Below the pieces are notes generated by a model. The model did no database searches, was not told the DNA's origin, and was given only the letters and a program-made list of their open reading frames with translations. 64,000 bases of DNA, from contig JAODTK010005874.1 of the NCBI GenBank assembly GCA_026419785.1, forward strand, positions 1 to 64,000. Reading direction: 5' to 3'. The DNA comes from Sclerodactyla briareus (Eukaryota; Echinodermata; Holothuroidea; Dendrochirotida; Sclerodactylidae). Below are positions 1 to 12,270 of this stretch, in pieces (the first letter of the stretch is position 1; each line of letters opens with the position of its first letter). The position numbers and the translations under genes were made by a program.

Positions 1-3000
1 CTCGGTTTTACGCTCCTATGTCTTTACATTGGACACCAATCCTCTCATTTAAGCGGTCGTGTTGTCTTATTGGCTCACCAACTCAGCACATCCACTGCTT
101 TCCATACATTTTCTGCAAAACCAATGGATTTGATCGCCTCCTTACCTCAGAAAGTCATTATATCCCGCTGACACACCAAAACACACCATATGTGATGCCA
201 CACTGAGCAGTACTCACCATTGTATAATGCATTCGGATTCATTCCTCCACTTTATTTCTACACTCTGCACAAGTATGAACCCTGTGGCCCGTCTTTCCCT
301 GTCCAGACATTGTTTGCCTTTACATACTGTTCACTGTATAAATGTCAAAGAATCCATGCCAAGCACAAACCTGCCCTATAGTATACAAGCCTGAGACCAT
401 ATTAGGATAAGCAGTGAGCGGACTCGCAGCCATGTATAGCTAGGCTACACTCAACAAAAAGTCAGTAATTAGCAGACACTATACGAAGCGCTATCCAGCT
501 GGTCACACATACCAAATGCATTAAAAGCTGTGCCAAAATCTCTGCCACAACATGGAGATCTAAAATACACCAAGAAATCCACGACAGACAGATTTGAACA
601 TTCCATTCCTCCTCGTCTGAATAGGCATGCAATTACAAGGAAAGCACTCTGTGATGGTTACAATTTTTATTGAGATATACAAACATAGAATTGAAACAAA
701 AATCCAAGAGTGTTAGTCAGAGGTCCATAAACAGCACATCACGCACACACAGCCCAATCACACAGCACATCAAAGTTGATTGTACATCTCTGCTATGGAA
801 TTTAGCCAATCCTTCACATCGCTCGATTCTCTCCGCATACCAGTACACATGGGAGATTTGTTTGGTCAGCGTGATCGATGCAATATGACAAATAGTTGGG
901 ACTCTGAGATCACGTCAAACACCGAATCTCGATCTGGAACACGGAAAAGTGATCGGGGCTCGCTATTCATTTGTAAAATTCAGCCTACAAAATCTAAGTG
1001 TTGAGGTTGAACGTAGACATAATACATGATCCTCCTGTCAATAAGAGGGACATTATTTTACTGAATAATGGGAGCAAGAATTGTAAATTAAAGCTTTAGC
1101 AAGGTTTTTATCAAATTTACAAAAACTTTTGAGGTTGTGATTGCTTCGGTATTAATGCTAAATTGAGGCAATCGTACAGAGCAGCATGCAGTTTAATTGG
1201 TGCTTGTAGGCTACTTGTACATGCAGGAATGATGTGTTCATGTTGCGAGTTGTAATTATCAGAAAAAGGCATCGAATAAAAACGTTGGAAGGGGCAAGGC
1301 AATTGTTCTGAGGTTGGGCAATGCAAAAAATGGCCTTGGTTACATCCAAAATGGAAGGGCACCAAGGCAATCTAGAAACAATTTTTTAAGGGCAGCAAGC
1401 AATCTGAAAAAATGACAAGGTCAAGAAGACAGGCAAAAAACCACAAACATTACAGACACAAATGTCTTATAGTAAAACGTGTAAACTCCTCATCATAACA
1501 TGACGTAATAACAAGATATATAAGCTCCAGTGTATTCTTATCGGTCGGTGTTCAACCGCTCGATTTGACAATGATTTTTCAACGCCTAATTAATTTAATC
1601 TAGATACTCAAATGATATCGTTTTTTATATACCATGAAAAAACAAATTGTAGCTTTCTGGCAATATAACTCATTCACGGTATCAGTAGGATACTGTAGTT
1701 GCAATTTATAAATGTGGTGTGAAAAGTTTCGTCCTGCGGCGGAAACTCGCGAGCAACTACAATCATAACAATTATCACCTCAAATCACACACACACAACA
1801 TCACCCGCCACCATCGCTATCCTGCTCGCTGTGCGAACAGGTTCGAACCAGTTCAACAACCTGTGCGCAGCAGCAGTTACAGTGCATTCATACTGCCTTT
1901 CAATTAGTTAGTAATGTGTGGGCCATGCGCGGAAGCGGCCCAGGCCTGGATTAACGTAATTATGCACTTATTATTGATTCCTCGTACCAATTCCTACGAC
2001 AGAAATGTATTACATGATGGTTGACAGGATATAATCCGAATTAATGTAGGAATGTGTGATCTTTGAATAGCGGTAGCGAAGATTCGATCAGGCAGCTCCT
2101 ACGACAGGAATGTACAGTACGGTTTTGCGGTTTTAATATAATAGCTCCATGGGTTTGCTATTACGAAGTTAGTTTTTACGCTTTCACTATAAAGTATGGT
2201 ACCATTGGACATACACCGGATATACGGATGTATGGGCACAAACAGGACAATCAAGGATTGAAAGGACTATAGTCCCAATGGCAGGCAATAGAATGAGTAA
2301 AAAATGAAATGTGGAAAACATGCACACTTTCACATGTAATAGGAGCCCTGATGATTAAATGGAAACTTGTTAGAAGTAAAGTTTTTGCTGTAGGGTATTA
2401 TCATTAGTTTTGAGAGGTGGGAGGGCACCGACGGCAATGAGCAGTTCAGTTAGGGCACGGCGGTCACTGCCGTCTGGGGTGGAGCTTGAAATGTGAGGGC
2501 ATCACTGGCAAATTGGCAGGGCACCGAACGGCGAATTGGCCGTCGGCTGCGTCGGTTTTTTAATCGAGAGGCATGATCGGGAAAAGGGAGAGGGGGGGCT
2601 ACGTGCCGAAAACATGTAGCACAACTCAAAAAGGCATTGTTGTTTAAGCAATCAGCATACACGATATATAGCGATCGTGTCGGTCAAATTTGAGCAGTAA
2701 TTGTTCAAGTTTAGGTCGCTCTAAGGCTTTTGCAATAAACTGTATGTTATGATCGGGAATTTTCGATCCTGCTATAATCGGAACCAATTCTGATACCAAA
2801 AACGCTGATTGGTGGAACCACACAGGGGGCGGCTGTAGGATTTTGTTTGGGGGGGGCAAGGTCTTTGGATGACTGATATGGGGGAGAGGGAGTCTAAGGG
2901 GGAAGGGGGTTTTGTTTAGGCCCCCTCCCCTTTGAGATTTTTTTTCAAGAATATACTTTGATTGATGCAAAATGGTGTTATTTTTCGCCACGTAAGTATT

Positions 3001-4935
3001 TCACTCCTCATTGCACGCCAAAAAAAGTGATACTGTTCGAATTGCATTTCGTATTTTTTTAGAACGTTTCACAATAATTCCATAATTCAGTATGCGCATG
3101 ACGATTGCCCTTTCTTGTAATATTCGAAACTTCGTAATATTGCTCATTAACGCATACATGGGGGGTCGACTAATGTTCAAATTTACCAATAAAACGTTTG
3201 AATTATAAAACCCGGCGCGCTGGATCTTCAATTTCATATCATCAAAGCACAATTTGTAAGCCTTGGTTTCAATTTATCAGAATAACTGACAACCAATATA
3301 CCTACCCCTGTGTGACATTCGCCCCGGAAACATAGTCAGCTTAGGCTTAGGCTGCTGATCGCACTTGCTGTGATTTAGAAATGATATCTAGAATGTCCAT
3401 CTGAAAATTTTTCTCCATGCCATCAAAGCTTAAGGACGACAGTCGAAGTCTGACATGACATTTCTCAGGGTAGGTGGTTTGCACGATGATGTGAACAAGT
3501 AGGGAACATATCTCACAGTCGTTAAGATCGGAATTGTTAAGTTACGCCTCATTGTTCTTGTTAGGGGATTTCTTTGGGCGTTTTGTAGCTTTTTGTTTAC
3601 TAGTCATGTTGGTCAGAGATTTGCCTTGTGAAAAGGAAACAGAGTTGTTTTTTATCTGCGGGTAATGGTCAGTCAGACGACACAGACGTTCGCAAGACCT
3701 CTCCCTGCATCCCTAGTGTCTCCGCGGGTGGTCGATTGGATACCATCGCTGTCTGGAAACACACATTGCCAGTCTATTGAACGATAGAGAGGTCGATGCT
3801 GAAAAACCGTTCTTCTATACGTGTTGGACCGTTGTCCAAAAGGAGGGATATCAATTGTTTCAACTCTTAGTTAGTCGCTGGTCAGAGAATTCCATTTGGT
3901 ACCTCCACCAAATTGCTTGGAAAGTTTCTACGCGGCAAACGCATAGAGATTGGAGAAGAAGACGAATGGCTAACCAGTTCGAATTTTCAATAGTTTGTTC
4001 TTACCCGGTACATGTAAAAAATAAAGTTAATAATTCGCCTAAGGGACACTTTCCACAAATGTGCTTTTTCGGGGCACTCGAGTGTCTAGCCCACGGGAGG
4101 TATAAACTTTGGTTAATGGTTAAGGGCGTTTAATCCTGCCTAATCGAAGTAATTGAGGTGTTGTAGTACGGAAAACGTCAAGATTTCGAGTAGATGGGAA
4201 GTAGGATGCGGTTTCAGAATATGAACGGACCAACTGACTCAGCCGGAAATGGAATGGAGTGTATGGGCCTCATCCATACAAATCCCTTCATTTGGAAAAT
4301 GTTATTTATGAAATGGTGGGGGGCAATTGCCCCCCCTTTGCCCCTGTGGCCAGCAGACAATGGTAAACACGACAATGATGTCTAAATGTTCTCAAATTTT
4401 TGAGAGAAAAAAATCACTCGAAAAGGAAGGCATTCAGAAAAAAAGCGATGTTTTTGTCTGAGGACTTGAATGTCCGACGGTTTCGGTCACTCGCGGCTAG
4501 GCTTCTATTTATATGGAGATTGGGAGGAGAACACATGGAAAAGTTAAGCGCCCAGCAATCAAGCGCCGATAGCGTTCCATTAGCCAGCACTGGTTGTGAC
4601 ATGTGTAAAATCGAGGATAGTAGAATCGAAATGCCAAGGGTTGGAGTCGCGTAACCAATATTGAATTCAAATGTTCAATACCGAGCTATGAATGACATCG
4701 TTGCGATCTCGGTCGCGGCCCTTTTTGGCGCTTTTTTTTCGGGAAACTGTCACACGTTGATTCAATGAGAAAACATTGCTCTAGGATTGTGATCGAAATA
4801 TATTTTCTTATAATTACACGATGCTTGTATAGTGTACAATCCCAAAAGGTTCAATGCGCTTTATTTGGTCGTACGTGCGTATATGAGAACTCATGAAAGG
4901 TTGGGGGCATCACTTAGAACGGATTGCTGCGCGAG
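1..4935. other. No recognised gene; scattered repeat scraps
   Basis: I see no coherent coding region. A degenerate motif of the form GGGCAC plus GGCAAT recurs around 1290-1430 and 2415-2545. A GC-rich stretch at about 2815-2960 (GGGGGCGGCTGTAGGATTTT, then G-runs) resembles the ends of the non-autonomous elements found at 61.6-63.5 kb. A perfect palindrome GGGGGGCAATTGCCCCCC is at about 4319-4336. Confidence 0.5.
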
Positions 4936-5046
4936 GATCGGGGGGGGGAGGGGTCGGGGGGGGTCGGGGGGGTTGGTGGGGAGGGTAGGTGGGAAAGGGT
5001 TCATGTTTGCGAGAGTGGGGGTTCTAGTGGGATCCGGGGGAGGGGC
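4936..5046 (+). repeat. G-tract cluster (G-quadruplex candidate)
   Basis: More than eight runs of three or more G, some eight to nine long, occur within ~110 bases on the + strand. This meets the usual pattern for several overlapping G-quadruplexes. No gene start is recognised next to it. Confidence 0.6.
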
Positions 5047-5250
5047 CGATGTTTCATAGCGCTTCTAATACTACCTCAGATTTGTGTGTAGTTCCACACT
5101 TCACTGATAGAACATGAGCTACCATCTCCTTCAGACTATGTGGAGGGAAGCATCACAGTTCCGACTGGGAGCCTTGCTGACAGTTTTAGTTTGAACTTAT
5201 TTTTGCCGCAATTTGAAGTTTTTTTTTTTTTTTCACTTTGCTATCGAAGG

Positions 5251-5466
5251 AAAATTGAAAACACTGTCTGTAAAATGGAGATTTATGGGAAGATACATGC
5301 AAAGCAAATATGGACACCAAATATTGCGCACCATTTGGCATCTAGCCACTTTTGAGGGCCAAAATTTTTCCCCCCCAAAGGAGGAGGGGGACACCCCCTA
5401 CCCATTAGACCCCTCCCCCAGGACGGCGACCACCACCCGGACAAAATTTGGGACCGTGGAACACTG
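5251..5466 (+). repeat. Dispersed repeat P, copy 1
   Basis: The stretch from AATTGAAAACACTG through GGCATCTAGCC to a C-rich block and GGACGGCGACCACCA is closely matched at 23911-24117. This is direct evidence of an interspersed repeat of about 210 bp. No coding capacity or terminal repeats are obvious. Confidence 0.8.
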
Positions 5467-6110
5467 TTAAGGCAATAACAGGATAGGAACGTGGCCGCTC
5501 CCCTACTTGGAAGAAAGAGGGGGCTGGCGATTTCTCTCACAATATGGTATTTGGATTTTTTTAAAAAATTAACTGAATATTACTAGAAATTTCCGATTAT
5601 TGTATAATTACCCGACGGTACCCCCCCACGCAGTCGGTACACGTTGGTTGTTCAAAATAATCCGGCACCTTCAATCGTACTGGACGTAAACCAGTTTGGT
5701 ACAAAACGCCAGTACCGGTCGGTGTTTAGCAAGCACACCCCTAATCTATTTCAGACGTTAGTCTACAATTGAGCACCTGGCTTAAAAATTTGTAAAATTT
5801 CACCCGTTAGATTTAGTCTTACACTCCATCATTGTTTTATATTTGGATCAACCTTTTTCTACGTTTGATTTTCACCTATTCCAACTGATTTTTCTTGGCT
5901 TGGTCGGGTTTTTGAAGGAACTTATTCTCTCTCCCGATCTCGATTGCGTAGTTTCTTTTGTTTAGCCTAAGCTGCACCTACCACAGATTTGTGTACACGT
6001 TCCCTACTGCCTCACGTCCACGTGCGTGTGACCTGACTTCGGCCCGTCTTGTGTTACGTGCCGCCGGGCTGGGACTTGTGTTCTGGGTGCTTCCTCACTG
6101 CCTGCCTGCC

Positions 6111-6195
6111 CCCCCTCTTCCCCTCCCACCCCTCCCTCCGTCCCCAAAAAATGGGCTCCCCTCCCTACCTTTCCTTCCCCTCCCCGTCCCCTGGG
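6111..6195. repeat. C-rich low-complexity tract
   Basis: Dense C runs (CCCCCCTCTTCCCCTCCC and similar) make the - strand a G-quadruplex candidate. The open frame across it is proline/leucine-rich because of composition and is not called as a gene. Confidence 0.6.
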
Positions 6196-7039
6196 TGGGG
6201 GTGTCCCGCGCGCAGCGCTAGGTTCTAGTGACGTTAATCGAGTGAGAGGGGGGAACGGGAACCCGGAGTAAGTACCTTCGTCTGTATGTATTAATTGTTT
6301 TCATGCATGAATGTCGGCTCGTTGCCATAGCGTGCGAGCATATTACTATGATGTTTACACTGCCCATAGTTTCCACTCCACTGTTCGTGGATGGTTTCCA
6401 TGCATGATTATCGGCACGTTGCCTTCGGGTGTGAGCTGTAACTTTCGCAATGTTTAGTTGGATACGCAGGTTTCCTTCCACGTTGCTATATATTGACTTT
6501 AATGCCCGTGGTGAGGGTTTCCGTGGTCCATAGAACCCCTCCTCGCGCCCCTTCCCTGTGGGGAGAAGTGGCCGTTCCATCTCCGATCGATCCATGTTGC
6601 TGTTACTTATCCTCACCCACATTACCACTTCCCCATATGGAGAAATGGGATGCTCACACCTCTGATCATCACCGATATTTTAAATGTGGTCACCTTAGGT
6701 ATGCCACATTAACATGTATTGACTCTATGTCCGTGAGCGGGGTTTCAATGGACTAGAGACTTCTCAGCGCCCTTCTCCTAGTGTGAGAAAGGGGACGCTT
6801 GCACCTTGGTCGGCGTTGTGTCTATGTATTTCTTATGTAAGATCCGTTGCCCTTGGAATTGACTTTTCTGTCCGTGACAGGGGTTCTGGCGTCCAGACTT
6901 CCTCAGCGGCCTTCTCTTCAGTATGGAGAAATGTGCCATTTGTAGGGCTCATTAAGTTGTCCCCGCTGCTGGCCAGACTCGAGAAGTTAGTCGGGTATGC
7001 TCATGGCGGCCGAGGATGCAAGGGGCAGGTCAATGGAAG

Positions 7040-7740
7040 GAGTTCGGCTCTCCGGCTCTCCGGAGCCGTGGGCTTGACTCTTCTGGCCCTTCTAATCGGC
7101 TCTCCGAGACCCTCGTCTCTCCCGGTCCGAGGGAGTCGGCTCTCCGGCTCTCCGTATCCGTGGGTCCGATCTTCCAGACCTCCTTATATCGCTCTCCTGA
7201 GACGGCCCTCCTCCCGCGCCGAAGGGCGTCGGCTCTCCCGGCTCTCCATGAGCCGTGGGCTAACTCTTCGGACCTCCTAATCGGCTTTCCGAGACATCGG
7301 CTCTCCCGGGCCGAGGGAGTCAGTTCTCCCGGCTCTCCGGAGCGTGGGCCGCTTTTCGGCCCTCCGGATCGCTCTTGTCCTCCGGGGTTGGCTTCCTCCT
7401 CCCTCCCGGCTCTCCGGAGCCGTTGTCCGACTCTTCCGGACCTCCTTATCGGCTCTTACGTCTCTGGGTTCGGCTCTCCCGGCTCTCGGGAGCCGTGGGC
7501 GGGGGCCCCTCACGCGCGGAGGAGCCGAGACCCAAACTGGTGCCAGCGGGTGGGGCCGACTCTTCCGACCCCCGTAATCGGCTCTTCTGTCGTGGGTCGG
7601 CTCTCCTGGCTCTCCAGAGCCGTGGCCGACTCTTCCAGCCCTCCGGATCGGCTCTTCCGCCATGGGCCGACTTTTCCCGGCCCCCTGGATCGGCTCTCCA
7701 GAGCAGTGGGCCGAATCCTCCGGACCTGGACAGATCCCCC
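7040..7740. repeat. GC-rich minisatellite, ~72-94 bp unit, about eight diverged copies
   Basis: The core CGGCTCTCCGGAGCCGTGGG or a close variant starts near 7053, 7145, 7239, 7330, 7408, 7480, 7606 and 7691. It is followed in most units by CGACTCTTCCGG, CCTCC and ATCGGCTCT. The core contains a hairpin, CGGCTC-TCCG-GAGCCG. All frames on both strands are unusually open because stop codons are rare at this composition, so long ORFs here are not evidence of a gene. More decayed units continue to about 8150. Confidence 0.8.
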
Positions 7741-8430
7741 GCCGTGGATCAGCTTCCAGCCTTCCCGGCTATATCCTTTCGGAAGTAACGATCGGCCTTC
7801 TTCCGAGCCCTGGCCCCGACTCTGCTGCCGGTCTTCCGAAGCACGCCGGCGCTACTGAGAGTCGCGGGTCGGTTTTCCTGCTATCCCTAGCCGCGGACTG
7901 ACTCTTCCGGCAATTCGCCGGATCCTGGGGGTACCGTTACACCCGAGCCGCGTAACCAGATAGGCTTCTTCCCCAGCCGTTAAAACGGCTTCGGGATGGA
8001 GCTGCTCTCCGGAGTCTCGGACTGGCCCTCCACAGAGCCGTTGACCGACTCTTCTTTCCGGCTCTCCCGGAGCCCGCGGTCGTCTCTTTCCGGCCTCCTG
8101 AGGCTGAGGGTCGCTCTCCCGTTTCTCCAGACCGTCACTCGGCTCTCCGGAATCGGATACGGCCTCTTTGGGACAAGGGCAACTATCCAGGCTGTGTGGC
8201 CTGGCCGCGGTCGCGTCGGCAACGTCGCGGGGGCTGTCCGCCACGGTCAACGAAGCCTGGTATGGGCCACTCTCCATGGCACGGATGGAACTCGCTGAAG
8301 TGTCTTCACGAGATCTGTCCCGCCATCGTCTACCACATTTCACTGCCCACCGTTGTGGGGGGTGGCACTGGCTGGCCCACCTCCAGGGCCCTGTGCCAGT
8401 CTGGTGGCAGGGTCCATATGGGGTATTGAA
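7741..8430. other. GC-rich, CpG-rich flank of the minisatellite
   Basis: This keeps high G+C and many CG dinucleotides, with scattered remnants of the minisatellite core (for example CTCTCCGGAGTCTCGGACT near 8007). It could be a CpG island, but no exon or transcription start is recognised beside it. Confidence 0.45.
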
Positions 8431-8448
8431 TATCTGAAATAGATTCAA

Positions 8449-8757
8449 CAAAACTCACTGGTTTGTGAATCTGTGAAGTCTGAATACTTACCCCATATTG
8501 GACACTCCCGCCCAACCTCCCCCCCCGACTTTCGGGCCATCACGGGCGTCCCTCTGTCAAAAAGAGAATATTGCGGGCCTTCGCCCCCAATTCTAGGACG
8601 CCTTCGCCTGGAAAAAGAGAAGAAATGGCGATGGGGTGGCCAACCCTGACTTTTGTGTATTGCCAGATGTTTCAAGGGAACGGGGTTGGGGTGCAGGGTC
8701 CAATATGGGTTAAGTTATTTCATAACTTCACAGATTCACAAACCAGTGGAAGTTTTT
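8449..8757. mobile_element. Foldback (MITE-like) element
   Basis: The left arm, about 8453-8506, contains CACTGGTTTGTGAATC and ends CCCCATATTGGACAC. The right arm, about 8696-8757, is its reverse complement, with a 24-base exact core and a few indels. The arms enclose ~190 bp of GC-richer sequence. GCAGGGTCCA..ATGGG also occurs as a direct repeat at about 8408 and 8694. A further arm-like sequence (TTTCACAAACCAGTGG) sits near 20334. No transposase is visible. Confidence 0.65.
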
Positions 8758-10545
8758 GTTGCCTCTAACCTTATTTTCACAATTGTGTCGTGCTGGGTTG
8801 AATTATTTCTGTACATCTGAAAGACCTGTAGAACATCTACAAATGGGCCCTAGGTCTGCACTAGCCCTTACTAGTCCGCATAGCACAGTAAATGAGACTG
8901 CTGTACATACAGCAGATGTTGTGAACCATGGTGCGATTCTTAGCCCTTCCGCAAATAGCTTCTCGCAATTGTATTGTGGTCTAGCTCAGGGGGCAAATTA
9001 GGGCGATCTAAATTGTAGGCTAAATAGGAATTTCAGAGGATAAAATTGAAAAATAGGCCTAGCACATTTCAGTCAGATTTGTCACGATAAAGAGCTTGCT
9101 AAAAAAGTTATCGGGGGACAATTAGACTAAATTTTGAGAGCATATGCACAGACAATACAAAAAGATAATTGGAATTCACAAGTTTTCCATACATGCTAAC
9201 ACAAAACTGCCCCCTGAAAGTATCCCAGCATGCACAAAAACTATCCAAGGCACCGCAAATTGCTATTTGCGGAAAGGTCTATGCAGTAGGCGATCAAACT
9301 AAAAATAAGGGTTCATTCGATCAGGAAAATAATGCATATAAGTAGATCTCATTCTAGTGTTACACGAGCTTAGGGAAAATCAAGGTCATGGGCCAATTAT
9401 ATTCGTAGTGAATAATGTTTTAGCGCACTCTGGTAAGGCTGCACGGTTAGTTCCTGAGCGAAACCGGACGGTTTTCCGATTTGCTAACCGAGTTTCGATT
9501 TGACCGATGCCGTGGTTATCATCAAACAAAGTATTCGCGCAAGGGTGCCGTAGTATGCTACGGTGAACCCCAAGCACGGTCCCGCCCGAGAGCGAGTGTT
9601 ACCTTCATCGCAACTTTACTGCAATCTGTTAAAAATGATGAAATTGCCCCACGTGTGGTGTGTGAGATGTGTATTTGCATCATTTGACGAATGAGGACGC
9701 CGCTGCGGACATCGCGCTTCAACCTCACGGTAACTTGCAAAGCTGTATGTGCTAGCTCGCACGCCCAAATTGTGCACACTTTTAACATAGGCCCCCTTGG
9801 AACACGGTGGTCATCACCGATGCTTGTCCCCAACTCCCACTGCATGCTACACAACGAACTACGGACCGAGAGCAACAAAACCGCTCGCACACATAACTTC
9901 AATTGGATTTTGCCATTGACTCATGATCAAGGTGATTTATTTCGATCGGGGAGGGATCAGCAATACTGCAATAGAATTTGCCCTAGCTACAAATTTAGGA
10001 TGAAACGAACGTATCAAGCAGACAAAACAGAGACACAAATCATACATGAAGGTTTAACATTGATTGGTGTGGCGTTTACGACTAAAATTTCAGATCGTGC
10101 CTTGCTTCGGGTTTCTTGCTGAAATAATAACAGTTAGGTTAGGGGACGGTTAATGTGCATTGGCGACCTGTCGGCGGGTCTGAGCTTCTTACATACACAC
10201 ATACGTTGGAAGAATGTAGTAGGTTTACATGTATTTCTGCCTATGTACTAGTACTACGAGCACGACAGTGGTCACAATCACAATGATGTGCTGTTTGCCA
10301 TACGTACCACTGTCATGAATTCTTTCAGCATTGAAACAAAAAGAAAAATATGACATTTATTCGATTACACACAATGCATCTTTTTTGGGCAATCTTTTAC
10401 ATGACAAAAAGGATGTATGAAAGGAGAATCTTTGTGAAAATAGATGCCCCATACGGTGGGCTGCAAGAGGCAGTGTAGTATAACGATCGCTAGCGTTATT
10501 TTAGCGAGCGCGAATACCGGTACCAGCACGATAGCGGTTGCCGGA

Positions 10546-10577
10546 CAATTAATTACTAATCATCTAGTAATTAATTG
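10546..10577. repeat. Perfect 13-bp AT-rich inverted repeat
   Basis: CAATTAATTACTA, a six-base spacer (ATCATC), then its exact reverse complement. Each arm contains TAATTA, the homeodomain core site. Nothing nearby identifies a target gene. Confidence 0.6.
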
Positions 10578-10984
10578 CTCAGTCACATAATCGCATCATT
10601 GCATGATGGGGAGTCGCGGTACTGTCTCGTTATTCAACTTTCAAAAAATATACCAGTAGAAAGGGAAACGATCCACAACCAGAGGTTTGGTCATGTTTTT
10701 GAAACACATGCAAGTGACGAAAACTTACCCATCTGAAAGAAGAATAATTTAATATGAAACATCAAATAATATAACAACAAGTAAGTAATAATAACAATCA
10801 ATGAAACATCGAAAAGCTAAAACAAAAGCTGGGAAGAATGACAAAAAACGATATGATCATTCTCTGAGTCTCGTCAGCAGTAATTTGCGGATTACACATA
10901 ACTATAGTATCTTGGTGCGCGGCTATCCATCTACAATGATAGGATGCGCTATGAGCGTCCCTAATATTTTCATGATCTCTTGCG

Positions 10985-11034
10985 GCTCGCTGCCGCCAGG
11001 ATATGTCCTGGACGAGCAGATTTTTTTTTTTTTT
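10985..11034 (+). other. Stem-loop followed by T14
   Basis: Outer stem GCTCG/CGAGC and inner stem CCAGGA-TATG-TCCTGG are followed three bases later by 14 T. The shape resembles a Pol III-terminated structured transcript or a transposon end. No A/B boxes were seen upstream. Confidence 0.35.
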
Positions 11035-11424
11035 AACAATTATTATGATCAGCTAGCTGTGTTCAGACTGGGCTCCAGCTGTAAAAATGGACAATAAGCC
11101 TGGGCTCTGAAAGATAAAATTATGGTTCCTTGCAAGATTAATTTTATTATACTTCTATGCAAATACTAAACAAAAAGCTGTTCATCAACTGAACGAGGTG
11201 TGTGAGTCTTCTCAGCCTCTGCCATTACTACTCCATGTAATGCTGATCGGACCCAGGGAAGCTGCGGGCTCAGCACCCAAAGCACATCCCCAGTCCCCCC
11301 GGCCTCTACTCCCCACCTGACCTACCCTATCGCCTACTAACTGGTACTACTGTAATTGAAGAATATCTTAATATAGGCTGTCAAAACCAAACACAGACAT
11401 TCTGGAGAGTCCACATAGGTTTTT

Positions 11425-12270
11425 GATTCCTGACTTCAGTCAGGGAATCTTTGCAGTCATGACAGTGTGTGTGTGTGTATTGTGTGTGGTATGTATGTGG
11501 TGCCAACCTAGCTTGTGAAAAAGCATAAAATGACCCCACCCGGAGGATGAAGCTCACTTGGTATGTGGGCTCCTCATAATGAGTCCATGATCCGTATTGT
11601 TTTGGGGTCAGGTCAAAGGTCATCTGAGTCATCAGAGGTCAAAGTATGAAACTCTTGTGAAGAAGATAAGTCCAGAACACTTGCAATCAATTGAAAATGT
11701 GTGGTAGCTTCCTTATGGAGGTTCAAGCACCTATTGTTCTTGAGAAAATGGGAAATTGTGAAAAATTTATATTTGGGCAATTTTGGCTTGTGAAGAGCAT
11801 AACTCGACCCCACCTGGATGGATGAAGGTCATACTGAATGTTCCCCATAATGATATACATGATCCCCATTGTTTTGGGGTAGATCTGAGGTCATAGAGGT
11901 CAAAGTCGAAAATCGGGTGACGTCCAGAATGTTGGTCCAATCAAGCTGAGTTTGGTGGGAGCTTTTGTGGGAATACAAGTGGTTTTGGTGTAGACTGGGG
12001 TCAGGTTTGGGAAAGAATGGGAATATATTGTGAAAAAATTGATATTTCGGGCAATTTTAGCTTGTGAAGAGCTAACTCGGCCCCACTGGATGGATTAGGC
12101 TGATACTGACACGGCAGCATGGAATGTAGCCATACTTGGTATGTTACTGTGTGTCCCCATGATGAACACATCCTATTACTTGGTGTAGGTCAGAGGTAAT
12201 CTGACGTTACCAAACTCAAGGGAAGGTCATGAGGCAGTCAAGGAATCACTAAGCCACTTGGCTTTCTGGT
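11425..12270 (+). mobile_element. HINE/Helentron-like non-autonomous element, copy H1
   Basis: The left end is a hairpin (GATTCCTGACT...AGTCAGGGAATC). The core has ~300-bp repeats with AGGTCA clusters, CTCGNCCCCACCTGGATGG and GTGTTCCCCATGATGA. The right end is AAGGAATCACTAAGCC-AC-TTGGCTTTCTGGT. The same two ends occur at 14429/17301, 30537/31470 and 52457/53245. A subterminal repeat plus 3' hairpin and internal tandem repeats is the layout known for Helentron-derived HINEs; that assignment is inference. Confidence 0.65.

Larger units (their letters stand above)
8758..11424. other. No recognised gene
   Basis: Overlapping ORFs at about 9386-10122 lie on both strands and match nothing I know. 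Two perfect inverted repeats (10546-10577 and 10985-11017) are listed separately. The remainder shows no clear repeat or exon. Confidence 0.45.

Noticed and set aside
5958..6221. Proline/leucine-rich frame
   Set aside because: Produced by the C-rich tract at 6111-6195.
7016..7858. 280-codon open frame on the + strand
   Set aside because: It lies in a GC-rich minisatellite where several frames on both strands are open. No family match, and the peptide follows the DNA repeat.
9386..10122. Overlapping frames of 114-143 codons on both strands
   Set aside because: No motifs or partner exons; treated as chance openness.
10985..11034. Bacterial-type intrinsic terminator
   Set aside because: The shape fits, but the window is clearly eukaryotic. 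Listed only as an unexplained stem-loop.
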